From Sphaerochaeta sp. Phil3 (GTDB lineage Bacteria > Spirochaetota > Spirochaetia > Sphaerochaetales > Sphaerochaetaceae), in assembly GCA_001940825.1 (NCBI GenBank), contig MSGT01000052.1, positions 1 through 58,792 on the forward strand: a stretch of 58,792 bases of DNA. The letters run 5' to 3'. The stretch's first letter is position 1. Each line of letters starts with the position of its first letter. Below, piece after piece: positions 7,551 to 15,821 of the stretch. Under the pieces are notes generated by a model that was not told where the DNA came from, did no database searches, and saw nothing but the letters and a program-made list of their open reading frames with translations. The position numbers and the translations under genes are program-made.

Positions 7551-8843
7551 ATGAAAAAAGCTCTTATCGCTATGCTTCTTGTCCTCGCAATTGCATTCCC
7601 AATGTTCGCACAGGGTGCAGTCGAAGAGGATAACTCACCAATCACACTCGAATTCTGGACACACGAGGATGCCGCAAGAGCAGAACTCGAAGACAAGTGG
7701 ATCAAGGAATTCCAGGAGATACATCCAAACGTAACAGTCAATGTCACAAGACAGAGCGCTGAAAAGCTCCGTGAGCTTGTCCAGACGGCTTTCGCTTCCG
7801 GAGAGGGTCCATCATTTTTCAACCTCCCTATCGAGAACGAGTATCAGTACATCGAAGCCGGCCGCGTAGCTCCATGTGACTACAAGACCCTTGGATTCAA
7901 GGATGCAGCAGACCTTCTCGACCACTATCAGGATGGCATGATCGATGCAGTCGTCTATGACGGTGATGTCTATGGTCTTCCTCTTGAGCTGACCAACTGG
8001 TCCATCTTCATCAACAAGAACGTCTTCCGTGCAGCTGGCCTCGATGCAGAGACCGACTATCCAAAGACATGGGAAGACATGGTCGAAGTCTCCAGCAAGA
8101 TCGTTCTCCGCGATGGCGACATCATCACAAGACGTGGTTTCGACTTCAGATACTCCTACGAGCTTACATACTTCGTTCCAATGGTCGAGCAGCTTGGTGG
8201 CGAGCTCAACGAGAAGGAAGGATGTGTCAACAAGGACGCTTGGGTGAAGGCTCTTACTTTCATGCAGAACTGGGGACCTCAGGGACTCAACCTTGGAAAC
8301 TCTTCCCTCACAGCTGCCAGAAAGCTCTTCAACAAGAACAACGGTGACATTGCAATGGCCAACACAGGTCTCTACCAGGAGTCCAGAATCCTTACCGACA
8401 ACCCAGACTTCTACAACAGCGGCGAGTGGATGGTCGTTCCTTATCCAGTATTCGAGGATGCTGTCAAGAACGTTGCAGGTTGCTACTATGGACACTTCTA
8501 CATGGTCAACGCAGACAAGTCTGAGCGCGAGCAGAAGATGGCTTGGGAACTCATCAAGTACTTCCTCCTCACAGAGGGACACGCTGAAGAGTACCTCACC
8601 AACGTTGGTCTCATCCAGCCTCTCAAGACTCTCATGAACGGCGAGACATACCAGAGCATGCCTTACTCTGATGTCTTCAGCGGTGACTTCGCAAGATCCC
8701 ACATCGTCTACTACGGAAAGGGAGCTGCAGAGATCCAGTCGGCAATTGGAAGCGCAGTCAAGTCAGTCATGCTCCAGGGCACAGACCCAGCTGCAGCATA
8801 CGATGCTCTCCAGAAGAACGTTCTCGAGATCCTCGCAGACTGA
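7551..8843 (+). CDS. Extracellular sugar-binding protein of an ABC importer
   Basis: A 430-residue solute-binding protein (family 1, carbohydrate). It has a Sec signal peptide (KKALIAMLLVLAIAFPMFAQG), then the mature start with TLEFWTHED typical of CUT1 sugar receptors. Later segments such as YGLPLELTNWSIFINKNVF and GCYYGHFYMVNADKSEREQKMAWEL are family features. It lacks a lipobox, so it is probably periplasmic. It is the first gene of an operon with two permeases and a HAD phosphatase; no ATPase gene is present, so a shared MsmX/UgpC-type ATPase elsewhere is expected. The sugar cannot be read from sequence. Confidence 0.9.
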   Translation: MKKALIAMLLVLAIAFPMFAQGAVEEDNSPITLEFWTHEDAARAELEDKWIKEFQEIHPNVTVNVTRQSAEKLRELVQTAFASGEGPSFFNLPIENEYQYIEAGRVAPCDYKTLGFKDAADLLDHYQDGMIDAVVYDGDVYGLPLELTNWSIFINKNVFRAAGLDAETDYPKTWEDMVEVSSKIVLRDGDIITRRGFDFRYSYELTYFVPMVEQLGGELNEKEGCVNKDAWVKALTFMQNWGPQGLNLGNSSLTAARKLFNKNNGDIAMANTGLYQESRILTDNPDFYNSGEWMVVPYPVFEDAVKNVAGCYYGHFYMVNADKSEREQKMAWELIKYFLLTEGHAEEYLTNVGLIQPLKTLMNGETYQSMPYSDVFSGDFARSHIVYYGKGAAEIQSAIGSAVKSVMLQGTDPAAAYDALQKNVLEILAD

Positions 8844-8869
8844 TTGTCATTCAATTAGGCGTTTTTCAT

Positions 8870-8897
8870 GCAGTGGACCACTTTGCTGGTCCACTGC
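8870..8897 (+). terminator. Intercistronic hairpin after the binding-protein gene
   Basis: An 11-bp perfect stem, GCAGTGGACCA paired with TGGTCCACTGC around a 6-nt loop, followed by TTTTA. It sits between the binding-protein gene and the first permease gene. Such hairpins act as partial terminators or 3' stabilisers, giving more receptor than permease mRNA. Confidence 0.75.
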
Positions 8898-8924
8898 TTT
8901 TAGATTTAGAAAGGTCATGCTTTT

Positions 8925-9854
8925 ATGAAAAAGAAACTAACTCCATACAGCATAGAGAAGAAACAGGTACGCTGGGGATTTCTGTTCACCGTTCCATGTC
9001 TTGTATTCTTTGCTGTATTCAGCTTCTATCCAATAATCAGTGCGTTTTTAACCAGCCTTACGAACCGCGATGCAATAAGAAGGACCTATGATTTCATAGG
9101 CTTTCAGAACTACACATACCTGTTCACTCAGAGCAACGGAGGATTCTCCCTTCTCAATTCCCTGAAGGCTACAGCCATATTCACCGTTGGTACATTCGTC
9201 CCAATGGTTGTTGTATCACTTATCCTTGCAGTACTTATCATGCAACTTCGCAAACCTGGGCATTCCAAGATGTTCGAGCTTGCTTACTATACTCCTGCAG
9301 TCCTTTCCTCTGTCGTAGCTGCTACGATATGGATGATCCTGTTCCAGCCTACAGGTCTTTTCAACCAGATCTCCAACTTCGTTATGCATACGTCAGGCAA
9401 GGACTACCAGTGGCTCACCAACAATTCGATGCTCAGGGCTTCCACAATCATAGTGTATTTCTGGAAGTACATTGGATACTTCACCATCCTGTTCATCACA
9501 GGTCTTGCATCGATCCCTCCAACGATCTACGAGGCCGCCATCGTGGATGGCTCCTCCCGTTGGCATACCTTCTGGAAGATAACGCTTCCTCTTCTCAAGC
9601 CAACCGTAGTGCTTGTTTCAATCATGGCCATGCTCCAGTGCCTCAAGACGTTCAGCACCCAGTACATGTTCGTACAGGGAGGAACGGCAAGAGAGCCTAT
9701 AGACGTCATTACCATGAACATCTACTACACAGGCGTCGTGAACAGGCGTCTTGGACGTTCTAGTGCAATGTCCATAATCCTGTTCCTCATCATGCTTTGC
9801 TTCACCTATCTGCAGTTCTCCACTCAGAAGGGTGGTGACGACGTCGAGTATTGA
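8925..9854 (+). CDS. Sugar ABC transporter permease (MalF/UgpA type)
   Basis: A 309-residue inner-membrane permease with about six helices, the first near residues 18-42. The EAA loop, EAAIVDGSSRWHTFWKITLPLLKP, lies in the second half and docks the ATPase. The gene follows the intercistronic hairpin and is 12 nt from the second permease gene, with which it should form a heterodimer. Confidence 0.92.
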   Translation: MKKKLTPYSIEKKQVRWGFLFTVPCLVFFAVFSFYPIISAFLTSLTNRDAIRRTYDFIGFQNYTYLFTQSNGGFSLLNSLKATAIFTVGTFVPMVVVSLILAVLIMQLRKPGHSKMFELAYYTPAVLSSVVAATIWMILFQPTGLFNQISNFVMHTSGKDYQWLTNNSMLRASTIIVYFWKYIGYFTILFITGLASIPPTIYEAAIVDGSSRWHTFWKITLPLLKPTVVLVSIMAMLQCLKTFSTQYMFVQGGTAREPIDVITMNIYYTGVVNRRLGRSSAMSIILFLIMLCFTYLQFSTQKGGDDVEY

Positions 9855-9866
9855 TGGAGGTGTAGC

Positions 9867-10748
9867 ATGAACAACAACAAATTCGTTGGAAAGGTAGGCG
9901 TTGGAGAGATCCTTACATACGTGGTTCTCATCCTCGTGCTCGTCTTCACCGTAATGCCGCTTCTCTTCATGGTCACAGCGGCCTTCATGGATGCAAAGCA
10001 GATCATGGCCATGCCTTACTCCTGGATTCCAAGCAAGGAGTACTTCACGACAGAGAGCAGGACGTTCTTCACCAACTTCCAGAAGGCCATCGTTGGAAAC
10101 CACAACGACCACATCTTCTTCAGGAATCTGTGGAACTCCCTCATAGTTGCATTCACATGTGCGTTGACCACGGTCCTTTTGGCTTCCCTGTGCGGCTATG
10201 GACTTGCAAAGTTCAACTTCAAGGGAAAGACCGTCGTATTCATGGCAATCATGAGCACCATGATGATTCCTTTCGAGGCCATCATGATTCCGTTGTACCT
10301 TGTCGCTTCAAAGCTCAAGATAATCAACACAATTCCGGGCCTCATAATCCCGTTCCTTGTAAGTGCCTTTGGTGTGTTCCAGATGAGGCAGTACCTCATA
10401 ACGTTCCCAAGCGAATACCTGGACGCCGCCAGAGTGGACGGCCTTACGGAATTTGGAATCTATGCAAGGATAGTCCTTCCAAACTCCACACCTGTCATAG
10501 CAACGCTTGGAATCCTGTCCTTCAGGAACCAGTGGGACAACCTCCTTTGGCCTCTTCTTTGTTCACAGGCCGAGAAGATGAAGACCATTCCTTTGTATAT
10601 CTCCAAGTTCGCAGAGGAGAAGCAGACTGACGAAGGAGCCCTCATGGCCTGCGCCTTGCTGGCTTCCATTCCAATGTTCATCCTGTTCTTCTCACTTTCC
10701 AAGTACTTCCTTGGAGGTGCTGCGGTATACGAATCAAGAAAAGGTTGA
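9867..10748 (+). CDS. Sugar ABC transporter permease (MalG/UgpE type)
   Basis: A 293-residue permease with an N-terminal helix near residues 13-38 and the EAA motif DAARVDGLTEFGIYARIVLPN before the last two helices, the normal layout for the second CUT1 permease. A GGAGG ribosome binding site precedes the ATG. It is followed 9 nt later by a HAD phosphatase gene, so the four genes form one transcription unit. Confidence 0.92.
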   Translation: MNNNKFVGKVGVGEILTYVVLILVLVFTVMPLLFMVTAAFMDAKQIMAMPYSWIPSKEYFTTESRTFFTNFQKAIVGNHNDHIFFRNLWNSLIVAFTCALTTVLLASLCGYGLAKFNFKGKTVVFMAIMSTMMIPFEAIMIPLYLVASKLKIINTIPGLIIPFLVSAFGVFQMRQYLITFPSEYLDAARVDGLTEFGIYARIVLPNSTPVIATLGILSFRNQWDNLLWPLLCSQAEKMKTIPLYISKFAEEKQTDEGALMACALLASIPMFILFFSLSKYFLGGAAVYESRKG

Positions 10749-10757
10749 TTTCTTTGT

Positions 10758-11336
10758 ATGGCAAAACTATATGTCTTTGATTTGGGAGGCGTTGTTCTGA
10801 AGAACATCGACTTCCGCGATAGAATGATCGAACTCCTTGGTGTTGACGCCAAGGAGTTCCTTGTAGAATACAGGCACTACGACTTCCCAATCATGGATGG
10901 GAACTACAGCATCCACGACTTCTACAGGCATTTGGAACATGTCTTTGGCATAAAGGTTCCAGGAGATCCGTTCAAGGACCTCTTCCATCCTGTGGAGAAC
11001 GCTCCAATGGTGGATCTGATAAAGGCCCTTAGAGCCCGTGGAAGCCGTGTTGTCTGCGCCACGAACAACTGCATCCCTCATTGGAACATAATCCAGGAGA
11101 AGGGGTGGGACAAGCTCTTTGATGCCTGCTATGTATCCCATCTCATTGGTCTTACCAAGCCTTCCAAGGCTTTCTTCAACTATGTGCTGTCGCACGAAGG
11201 AGTAGAGGGCAGGGACGCTGTGTTCCTCGACGACTACGAAGAGAACATACTTGGGGCAAAGGCTTTGGGTATAAACGCCCTTTGGTACGATACGGAGCTC
11301 TTGGACAAGGATCTGACGACGGTCCTTGATATGTAA
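10758..11336 (+). CDS. HAD-superfamily phosphatase, YihX-like
   Basis: A 192-residue HAD hydrolase. Motif I is FDLGGVV: the nucleophile Asp is kept and the second position is Gly, as in the YihX-type sugar-phosphate phosphatases. Motif II is CATNN, the Lys of motif III is in LTKPSKAFF, and motif IV is VFLDDYEENILGA. Placed at the end of a sugar importer operon, it probably dephosphorylates a sugar phosphate made from the imported sugar, but the substrate is not known. A hairpin (11343-11368) follows the stop. Confidence 0.85.
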   Translation: MAKLYVFDLGGVVLKNIDFRDRMIELLGVDAKEFLVEYRHYDFPIMDGNYSIHDFYRHLEHVFGIKVPGDPFKDLFHPVENAPMVDLIKALRARGSRVVCATNNCIPHWNIIQEKGWDKLFDACYVSHLIGLTKPSKAFFNYVLSHEGVEGRDAVFLDDYEENILGAKALGINALWYDTELLDKDLTTVLDM

Positions 11337-11342
11337 CTGAGA

Positions 11343-11368
11343 CCATTTTCGTGGTTTCTCGAAAATGG
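11343..11368. terminator. Bidirectional hairpin terminator between convergent genes
   Basis: A perfect 9-bp stem, CCATTTTCG paired with CGAAAATGG around an 8-nt loop. It lies between the convergent YihX-like and Cof-type phosphatase genes. There is no long T-tract on either side, so terminator strength is uncertain. Confidence 0.6.
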
Positions 11369-11386
11369 CAGACTTGTTTGGTCCGT

Positions 11387-12235
11387 TTATCGGACTACGA
11401 ACCTCTCCAAAGCCTCGGCGACTGCACTGTTGTTGCAGTCGCTTTCCGTTACATAGCGGGCCACGGCCTTTATGTCGTCCGGTGCGTTTCTCACCGTTAC
11501 CGGAACCCCTACGATCTTGAGCATATCTATGTCGTTGTAATAGTCTCCAATGGCAAGTACATTGCTCCTTTCTATGCCATAGTGGCGGCACAGGGCATCG
11601 ACGGCGGTTCCCTTGTTCACTCCTTTTGGAACTATTTCAAGATACATCGGTGATGAAAGGAAGCAGTCAACTTCATTGGAATACCTTTCAAGGATGGCGT
11701 CACTGAGCCGCTTCACCTTGTCTGTGTCGCTATGGACTCCAAGAAGTTTGTTTGGATTGATGCGACCGAACAGACCAGTGAGGTCCTCGATGACCCCAAT
11801 GGTGTCAGTGGCATCGGCCTCTGATTTGATCCAGTCGGGATGACCGGGGTCTATGTACCAGTCGTTGTGATGGTATGCAAAGCAAAGACAGCCCATGGCC
11901 TTTATAAGGTCGTTTATCTTGGTGGCAAGCCTTCCGTCCACGACGTTCTCCTCAATTATCGTTCCGTCCCAATCCTCTATGAGGCATCCTCCAAGGGATG
12001 GCACGACACCCGTTATCCCAATTTCGTCCATGTATCGTCTGACGGATGGCGCAATGCGGCCCGATATTATCGCAAAATGCATCCCTTCCTCCAGAACGGC
12101 CTTTCTAATGGCCTCCCTGTTCTTTGGAGAGAGTTTCTTGTAGTCGTCCACGAGAGTGCTGTCAACATCGCTGCATATCAGTTTCGTCTTCATTGCGTTG
12201 TTCTTGCCGTTGTCCATATCGTGCATTCCGTCCAT
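11387..12235 (-). CDS. Cof-type HAD-IIB phosphatase
   Basis: A 282-residue HAD phosphatase of subfamily IIB. Motif I is SDVDSTLVDD, motif II IISGRIAPS, and motif IV VLAIGDYYNDIDML followed by VRNAPDDIKAVARYV, the normal C-terminal signature. The large C2 cap between motifs II and III determines the sugar-phosphate specificity, which is unknown. Start chosen at 12235 because GTGGAG lies 7 nt upstream; an internal ATG at 12193 directly precedes the conserved core and cannot be excluded. Divergent from the next gene. Confidence 0.85.
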   Translation of the reverse strand: MDGMHDMDNGKNNAMKTKLICSDVDSTLVDDYKKLSPKNREAIRKAVLEEGMHFAIISGRIAPSVRRYMDEIGITGVVPSLGGCLIEDWDGTIIEENVVDGRLATKINDLIKAMGCLCFAYHHNDWYIDPGHPDWIKSEADATDTIGVIEDLTGLFGRINPNKLLGVHSDTDKVKRLSDAILERYSNEVDCFLSSPMYLEIVPKGVNKGTAVDALCRHYGIERSNVLAIGDYYNDIDMLKIVGVPVTVRNAPDDIKAVARYVTESDCNNSAVAEALERFVVR

Positions 12236-12305
12236 AAAGTTGCTCCACAAATGAAAGACTTTTAATGTATGATTGTCAAGAAGAGGTTTTGATGGAGGTT
12301 TCGTT

Positions 12306-13382
12306 TTGAAGAGGTTCCTTAAAGTCCTGCTAGGCGTTTTGGCGTTCGTTTTGTTGGTTGTTCTCGTCTATGTGGCGTATGTACTCATAGACTACCACAG
12401 GTTGGAGGACAATCTTGTCCTTTCCGTGGAGAATCCGCTTTTGGATTCCAGGCCTGTACCTGTTGGCGAAGAGCAAGGCATCCTTTCCTGGAACATAGGC
12501 TTTGGTGCATACGAGGACGACTATGACTTCTTCATGGACGGAGGCAGACAATCCTGGGCCAAGAGCAAGGAAGCCCTAAAGACCAACTTGTCCAAGATAG
12601 GAGCTTCTTTGAAGGCTTTGGACGCTCAATTCAACCTCATACAAGAGGTGGATTTCGATGCAACAAGGTCCTACCATGTGGATGAGAGGACGTTCTTGGT
12701 AGATGCTCTTGAGGGCCAGAACCATGTGTTCGCCCAGAACTACGATTCGCCGTTCCTTTTCTACCCGTTCTACCAGCCGCATGGAAAGTCCAAGGCTGGA
12801 ATCATGACGTTCTCGTCCTATTCCATCACTAGTGCCGTGAGACGCAGTCTGCCAATAGAGGACTCTCTCATGAAGCTCGTGGATTTGGACAGGTGCTACA
12901 GCGTATCGCGCATTCCAACTGACAATGGAAGGGAGCTTGTGCTGTACAACCTGCACCTTTCTGCATACACATCTGATGGTACGATTGCCATAGAGCAGCT
13001 TGAAATGCTACTTGCCGACATGCAGAAGGAATACGAGAAGGGCAACTACTGCATTGGAGGCGGAGACTTCAACAAAGACGTCGTAGGGCGTGGAGTTGAG
13101 GCCTTTGGCATAGAAAGGACTGAATTCTCATGGGCCCAACCAATCCCAGAAGGGGTGTTCGAGTCCAATGAAATGCACCTGGTTGCACCATACGACGAGT
13201 CAAATCCCATTGCAAGCTGCCGTAATCCAAACGAAGCCTATTGGGAAGGCCAATACCAGATAACTGTGGATGGTTTCCTCGTGAGTCCAAATGTGACCGT
13301 TGTAGAGAGCCATGTGGAGGACGCCCGTTTCGAGTGCTCAGATCACAACCCTGTGTATATGACGTTCATACTTGAGCCTTGA
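12306..13382 (+). CDS. Membrane-anchored endonuclease/exonuclease/phosphatase-family protein
   Basis: A 358-residue protein starting at a TTG 6 nt after a GGAGG. The N-terminus is a signal anchor (FLKVLLGVLAFVLLVVLVYVAYVLI). The rest is an EEP-fold phosphodiesterase: ILSWNIGFG, LIQEVDFDATRS with the metal Glu, LVLYNLHLSAYT, GGGDFNKD and a final SDHNPVYM. The catalytic domain should face the periplasm. Family members cleave nucleic acids, sphingomyelin or inositol phosphates; I cannot say which applies. Confidence 0.85.
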   Translation: MKRFLKVLLGVLAFVLLVVLVYVAYVLIDYHRLEDNLVLSVENPLLDSRPVPVGEEQGILSWNIGFGAYEDDYDFFMDGGRQSWAKSKEALKTNLSKIGASLKALDAQFNLIQEVDFDATRSYHVDERTFLVDALEGQNHVFAQNYDSPFLFYPFYQPHGKSKAGIMTFSSYSITSAVRRSLPIEDSLMKLVDLDRCYSVSRIPTDNGRELVLYNLHLSAYTSDGTIAIEQLEMLLADMQKEYEKGNYCIGGGDFNKDVVGRGVEAFGIERTEFSWAQPIPEGVFESNEMHLVAPYDESNPIASCRNPNEAYWEGQYQITVDGFLVSPNVTVVESHVEDARFECSDHNPVYMTFILEP

Positions 13383-13426
13383 ATGTGGATTTTTGTGTGT
13401 TTGCGACCGTTTGGGACATTGGTCTG

Positions 13427-13455
13427 TTGAAAAAAGCCCTGCAAGTGGATAAATG
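13427..13455 (+). promoter_or_regulatory. Promoter of the two-component operon, likely leaderless transcript
   Basis: TTGAAA (13427-13432), a 17-nt spacer and TAAATG (13450-13455) are followed by only 7 nt before the ATG of the response regulator. No Shine-Dalgarno sequence is present. This layout puts the transcription start at or next to the start codon. Confidence 0.6.
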
Positions 13456-13462
13456 ATTTGTT

Positions 13463-14242
13463 ATGAAGCTGATATACATTGTGGAAGACCATAGCGTGAT
13501 AAGGGAGGGAGTCCGGAGATACCTTGAGCTTGCAGGCTACAAGGCCATGTCCTTTCCAAACCTGGCCTCTGCCCGGGAGGCTTTCAGAATCACGAAGGCG
13601 GACCTTTTGATTCAGGATGTGATGCTCCCTGACGGGGATGGCTTTGAATTCGTAAAGGAACTTCGCAGCACATGCGATGTCCCAGTCATCTTCATGACCG
13701 CAAGGATTGCCGAGGAAGACCGCATACACGGCTTTGAACTTGGCGCAGACGACTACATAACAAAGCCGTTCTCTCCAAAGGAGCTGGTGCTCAGAGTCCA
13801 GGCGATATTCAGACGCATAGACGGCGCAGCAGTCGAAGGTGGTGCATCAGGTGGTGCCGTCGCCAGTCCGCGGTTCTTCAAGGCCGGTCCGTCGTCGATG
13901 CTTTTCAGCGAAGCAGAGCACCGCATAGAAGTGGATGGCGCTCCAATGTCCTTGACTGCAGCCGAGTGGCGCATCCTCACGCTTCTGATAGAGAACTCCA
14001 ATAGGGTCATCCCTAGGTCCGAGATGCTCCAGAAATGCTTCGACTATTCATCGGAGGCTTACGAAAGAATTGTTGACACCCACATAAAGAACCTTAGGGC
14101 CAAGCTTGGCGATGCGCCTTGGATAGAGACGGTAAGGGGCTATGGCTACAGGTTCATAGGCTATGCATCTGATATGGAACTGTCAGGTTCTGACGATACG
14201 CGAGTTGAAAACGCACACGCAAAGGGAAAAGAGGTCAGATGA
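13463..14242 (+). CDS. OmpR/PhoB-type response regulator
   Basis: A 259-residue regulator. The receiver domain (1-120) has the acidic pair in YIVEDHSV, the phosphoacceptor Asp in LLIQDVMLPDGDG, Thr in IFMTAR and Lys in DYITKPFSP. The C-terminal winged helix ends with the RTVRGYGYRF-type signature (ETVRGYGYRFIGY). A 40-residue Ala/Gly-rich linker joins the domains. Its last four bases overlap the histidine kinase gene. The target genes are unknown; the nearby copA has a distinct promoter palindrome, but a link is not shown. Confidence 0.93.
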   Translation: MKLIYIVEDHSVIREGVRRYLELAGYKAMSFPNLASAREAFRITKADLLIQDVMLPDGDGFEFVKELRSTCDVPVIFMTARIAEEDRIHGFELGADDYITKPFSPKELVLRVQAIFRRIDGAAVEGGASGGAVASPRFFKAGPSSMLFSEAEHRIEVDGAPMSLTAAEWRILTLLIENSNRVIPRSEMLQKCFDYSSEAYERIVDTHIKNLRAKLGDAPWIETVRGYGYRFIGYASDMELSGSDDTRVENAHAKGKEVR

Positions 14243-15783
14243 AAAAGGCCTTCTTCAAATACTTCATAAGCATATTCTCCATAACGGTCGTGACGCTCCT
14301 TCTGCAAAGCGTCATCCTCGTCGTGCAGTATTCGCATAGCCAAACCAAGTGGAAGACTGGCGTCTACAATGATTTTGTGGATGCCTTGGAAGAGAGCATA
14401 GAAAGCGGCCGCTTCAAGGATTTTGGTCTTGGAAGCCTTAGGCTCATAATGTCGTCTCTGGATGACAACAGGGTATCCGGCTACGTGGTCAGGGACACCA
14501 ATGGCAGCACGATGTTCACCTTTGGGAAGACATCTGAAGGCAGAATGCTTGCAGCCATTCTTCCAGTCGACCAAAAGACATCTGCCGCTGCAGCATCGGA
14601 CGGAAAACTCATGTCCACCGATTCACGCAACACGGTGAGGCTCAACGTCGTGTTCTCCGAGGATTCCTTGGAAAGTGTGGAAGGATTGGATGCCTTTGTC
14701 CTATCCAGCGATGCAGACAGCTTCATGGTAGTGGAAAGAAAATCCCCGTACAGCAAGTACCAGACATATCTTGTCCTTCCAACTGCAATAAACGCCGATG
14801 ACATAGTTGGCTCCATAACCTTGGCGTTCGAAGGGGAGGACCTTTTCATAATAGACCTGTTGACATATTCGCCAAGGACCTATGCCTATTCCAAGGACGT
14901 CTTCGACTCCTGTCTCAGGGGTGTATTGGTGTCCGTTCCAGTGTGCCTTGTGATAGCGCTGATCGCGGCATGGATCATAAGCTCCCGCAACATAAAGTTC
15001 ATAGATGGTGTACGTACTGCATTGAAGAAGCTTGCAAGGGGTGAAAGTGATGTAAAGATGAAGCGCAGCCGCAACAGCGAGCTTGATGAGATTTCGACAG
15101 CCATAGAGGATCTGGACAAGGAGCTTCAGAAGAATGCCATGAGCCGTAGGGCTTGGCTTAGCAGCATCTCCCATGACCTGAACACTCCTGCAAGTGCAAT
15201 AAAGATGATGGTTGACGGCATGGGCGACGGAGTGTTCCCCCTTGATGAAACCTCTGTCGCAGAGCTTAGAAAGGAATCCGATACGCTCAACGAGCGCATA
15301 GGGAAGGTCATAGACTTCTCTTCCATGCAGGCTGATTCTACGCCTGTCATAGACGAGGTTCCGGTGGCTGTGCTTGAGAACTGCATTGTGAACAGCCTTC
15401 CGTTCCTGAAGGACGGATCAAGACATATAGTGTTCGAACCCGTTTCAGACAATGTCAGATGCGATGTGGTCCTCATGACACGAGCCTGCATGGAGCTCAT
15501 AAAGAATGCTTTCGAATACGGAGAGGACAATGGTCCTGTCGTTCTCCGTGCAGGTGACGACTCCCGTGGATGCTTTGTATGCGTTGAGAACAATGGCTCG
15601 ATTCCAAAGGACATCGAGGATGGAAGCTTCCTTGAACCTTGGATAAGGGGTGATTGGTCCAGAACCAGCGGAGGCTCAGGCCTTGGCCTTCCAATCGTAT
15701 GCACCGTAGCCAGGCTCCATGGAGGAGCCGTGACTTTGGAGAACGTGGAAGGCGGTACTGTAAGGGCTACGATCCGCTGGTAG
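14239..15783 (+). CDS. Sensor histidine kinase
   Basis: A 514-residue membrane kinase. Two transmembrane segments (about residues 7-30 and 230-255) flank a periplasmic sensor of about 200 residues. After the second segment come a HAMP-like region, the H-box SSISHDLNTPASAIKMM, the N-box MELIKNAFEYG and the G-box SGGSGLGLPIV. Partner of the response regulator it overlaps. The periplasmic domain has no motif that I recognise, so the signal is unknown. Confidence 0.93.
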   Translation: MKKAFFKYFISIFSITVVTLLLQSVILVVQYSHSQTKWKTGVYNDFVDALEESIESGRFKDFGLGSLRLIMSSLDDNRVSGYVVRDTNGSTMFTFGKTSEGRMLAAILPVDQKTSAAAASDGKLMSTDSRNTVRLNVVFSEDSLESVEGLDAFVLSSDADSFMVVERKSPYSKYQTYLVLPTAINADDIVGSITLAFEGEDLFIIDLLTYSPRTYAYSKDVFDSCLRGVLVSVPVCLVIALIAAWIISSRNIKFIDGVRTALKKLARGESDVKMKRSRNSELDEISTAIEDLDKELQKNAMSRRAWLSSISHDLNTPASAIKMMVDGMGDGVFPLDETSVAELRKESDTLNERIGKVIDFSSMQADSTPVIDEVPVAVLENCIVNSLPFLKDGSRHIVFEPVSDNVRCDVVLMTRACMELIKNAFEYGEDNGPVVLRAGDDSRGCFVCVENNGSIPKDIEDGSFLEPWIRGDWSRTSGGSGLGLPIVCTVARLHGGAVTLENVEGGTVRATIRW

Positions 15784-15821
15784 CTCTAGCTGGTCTGCCC
15801 CAGGTTCGACTGGAGACTTAC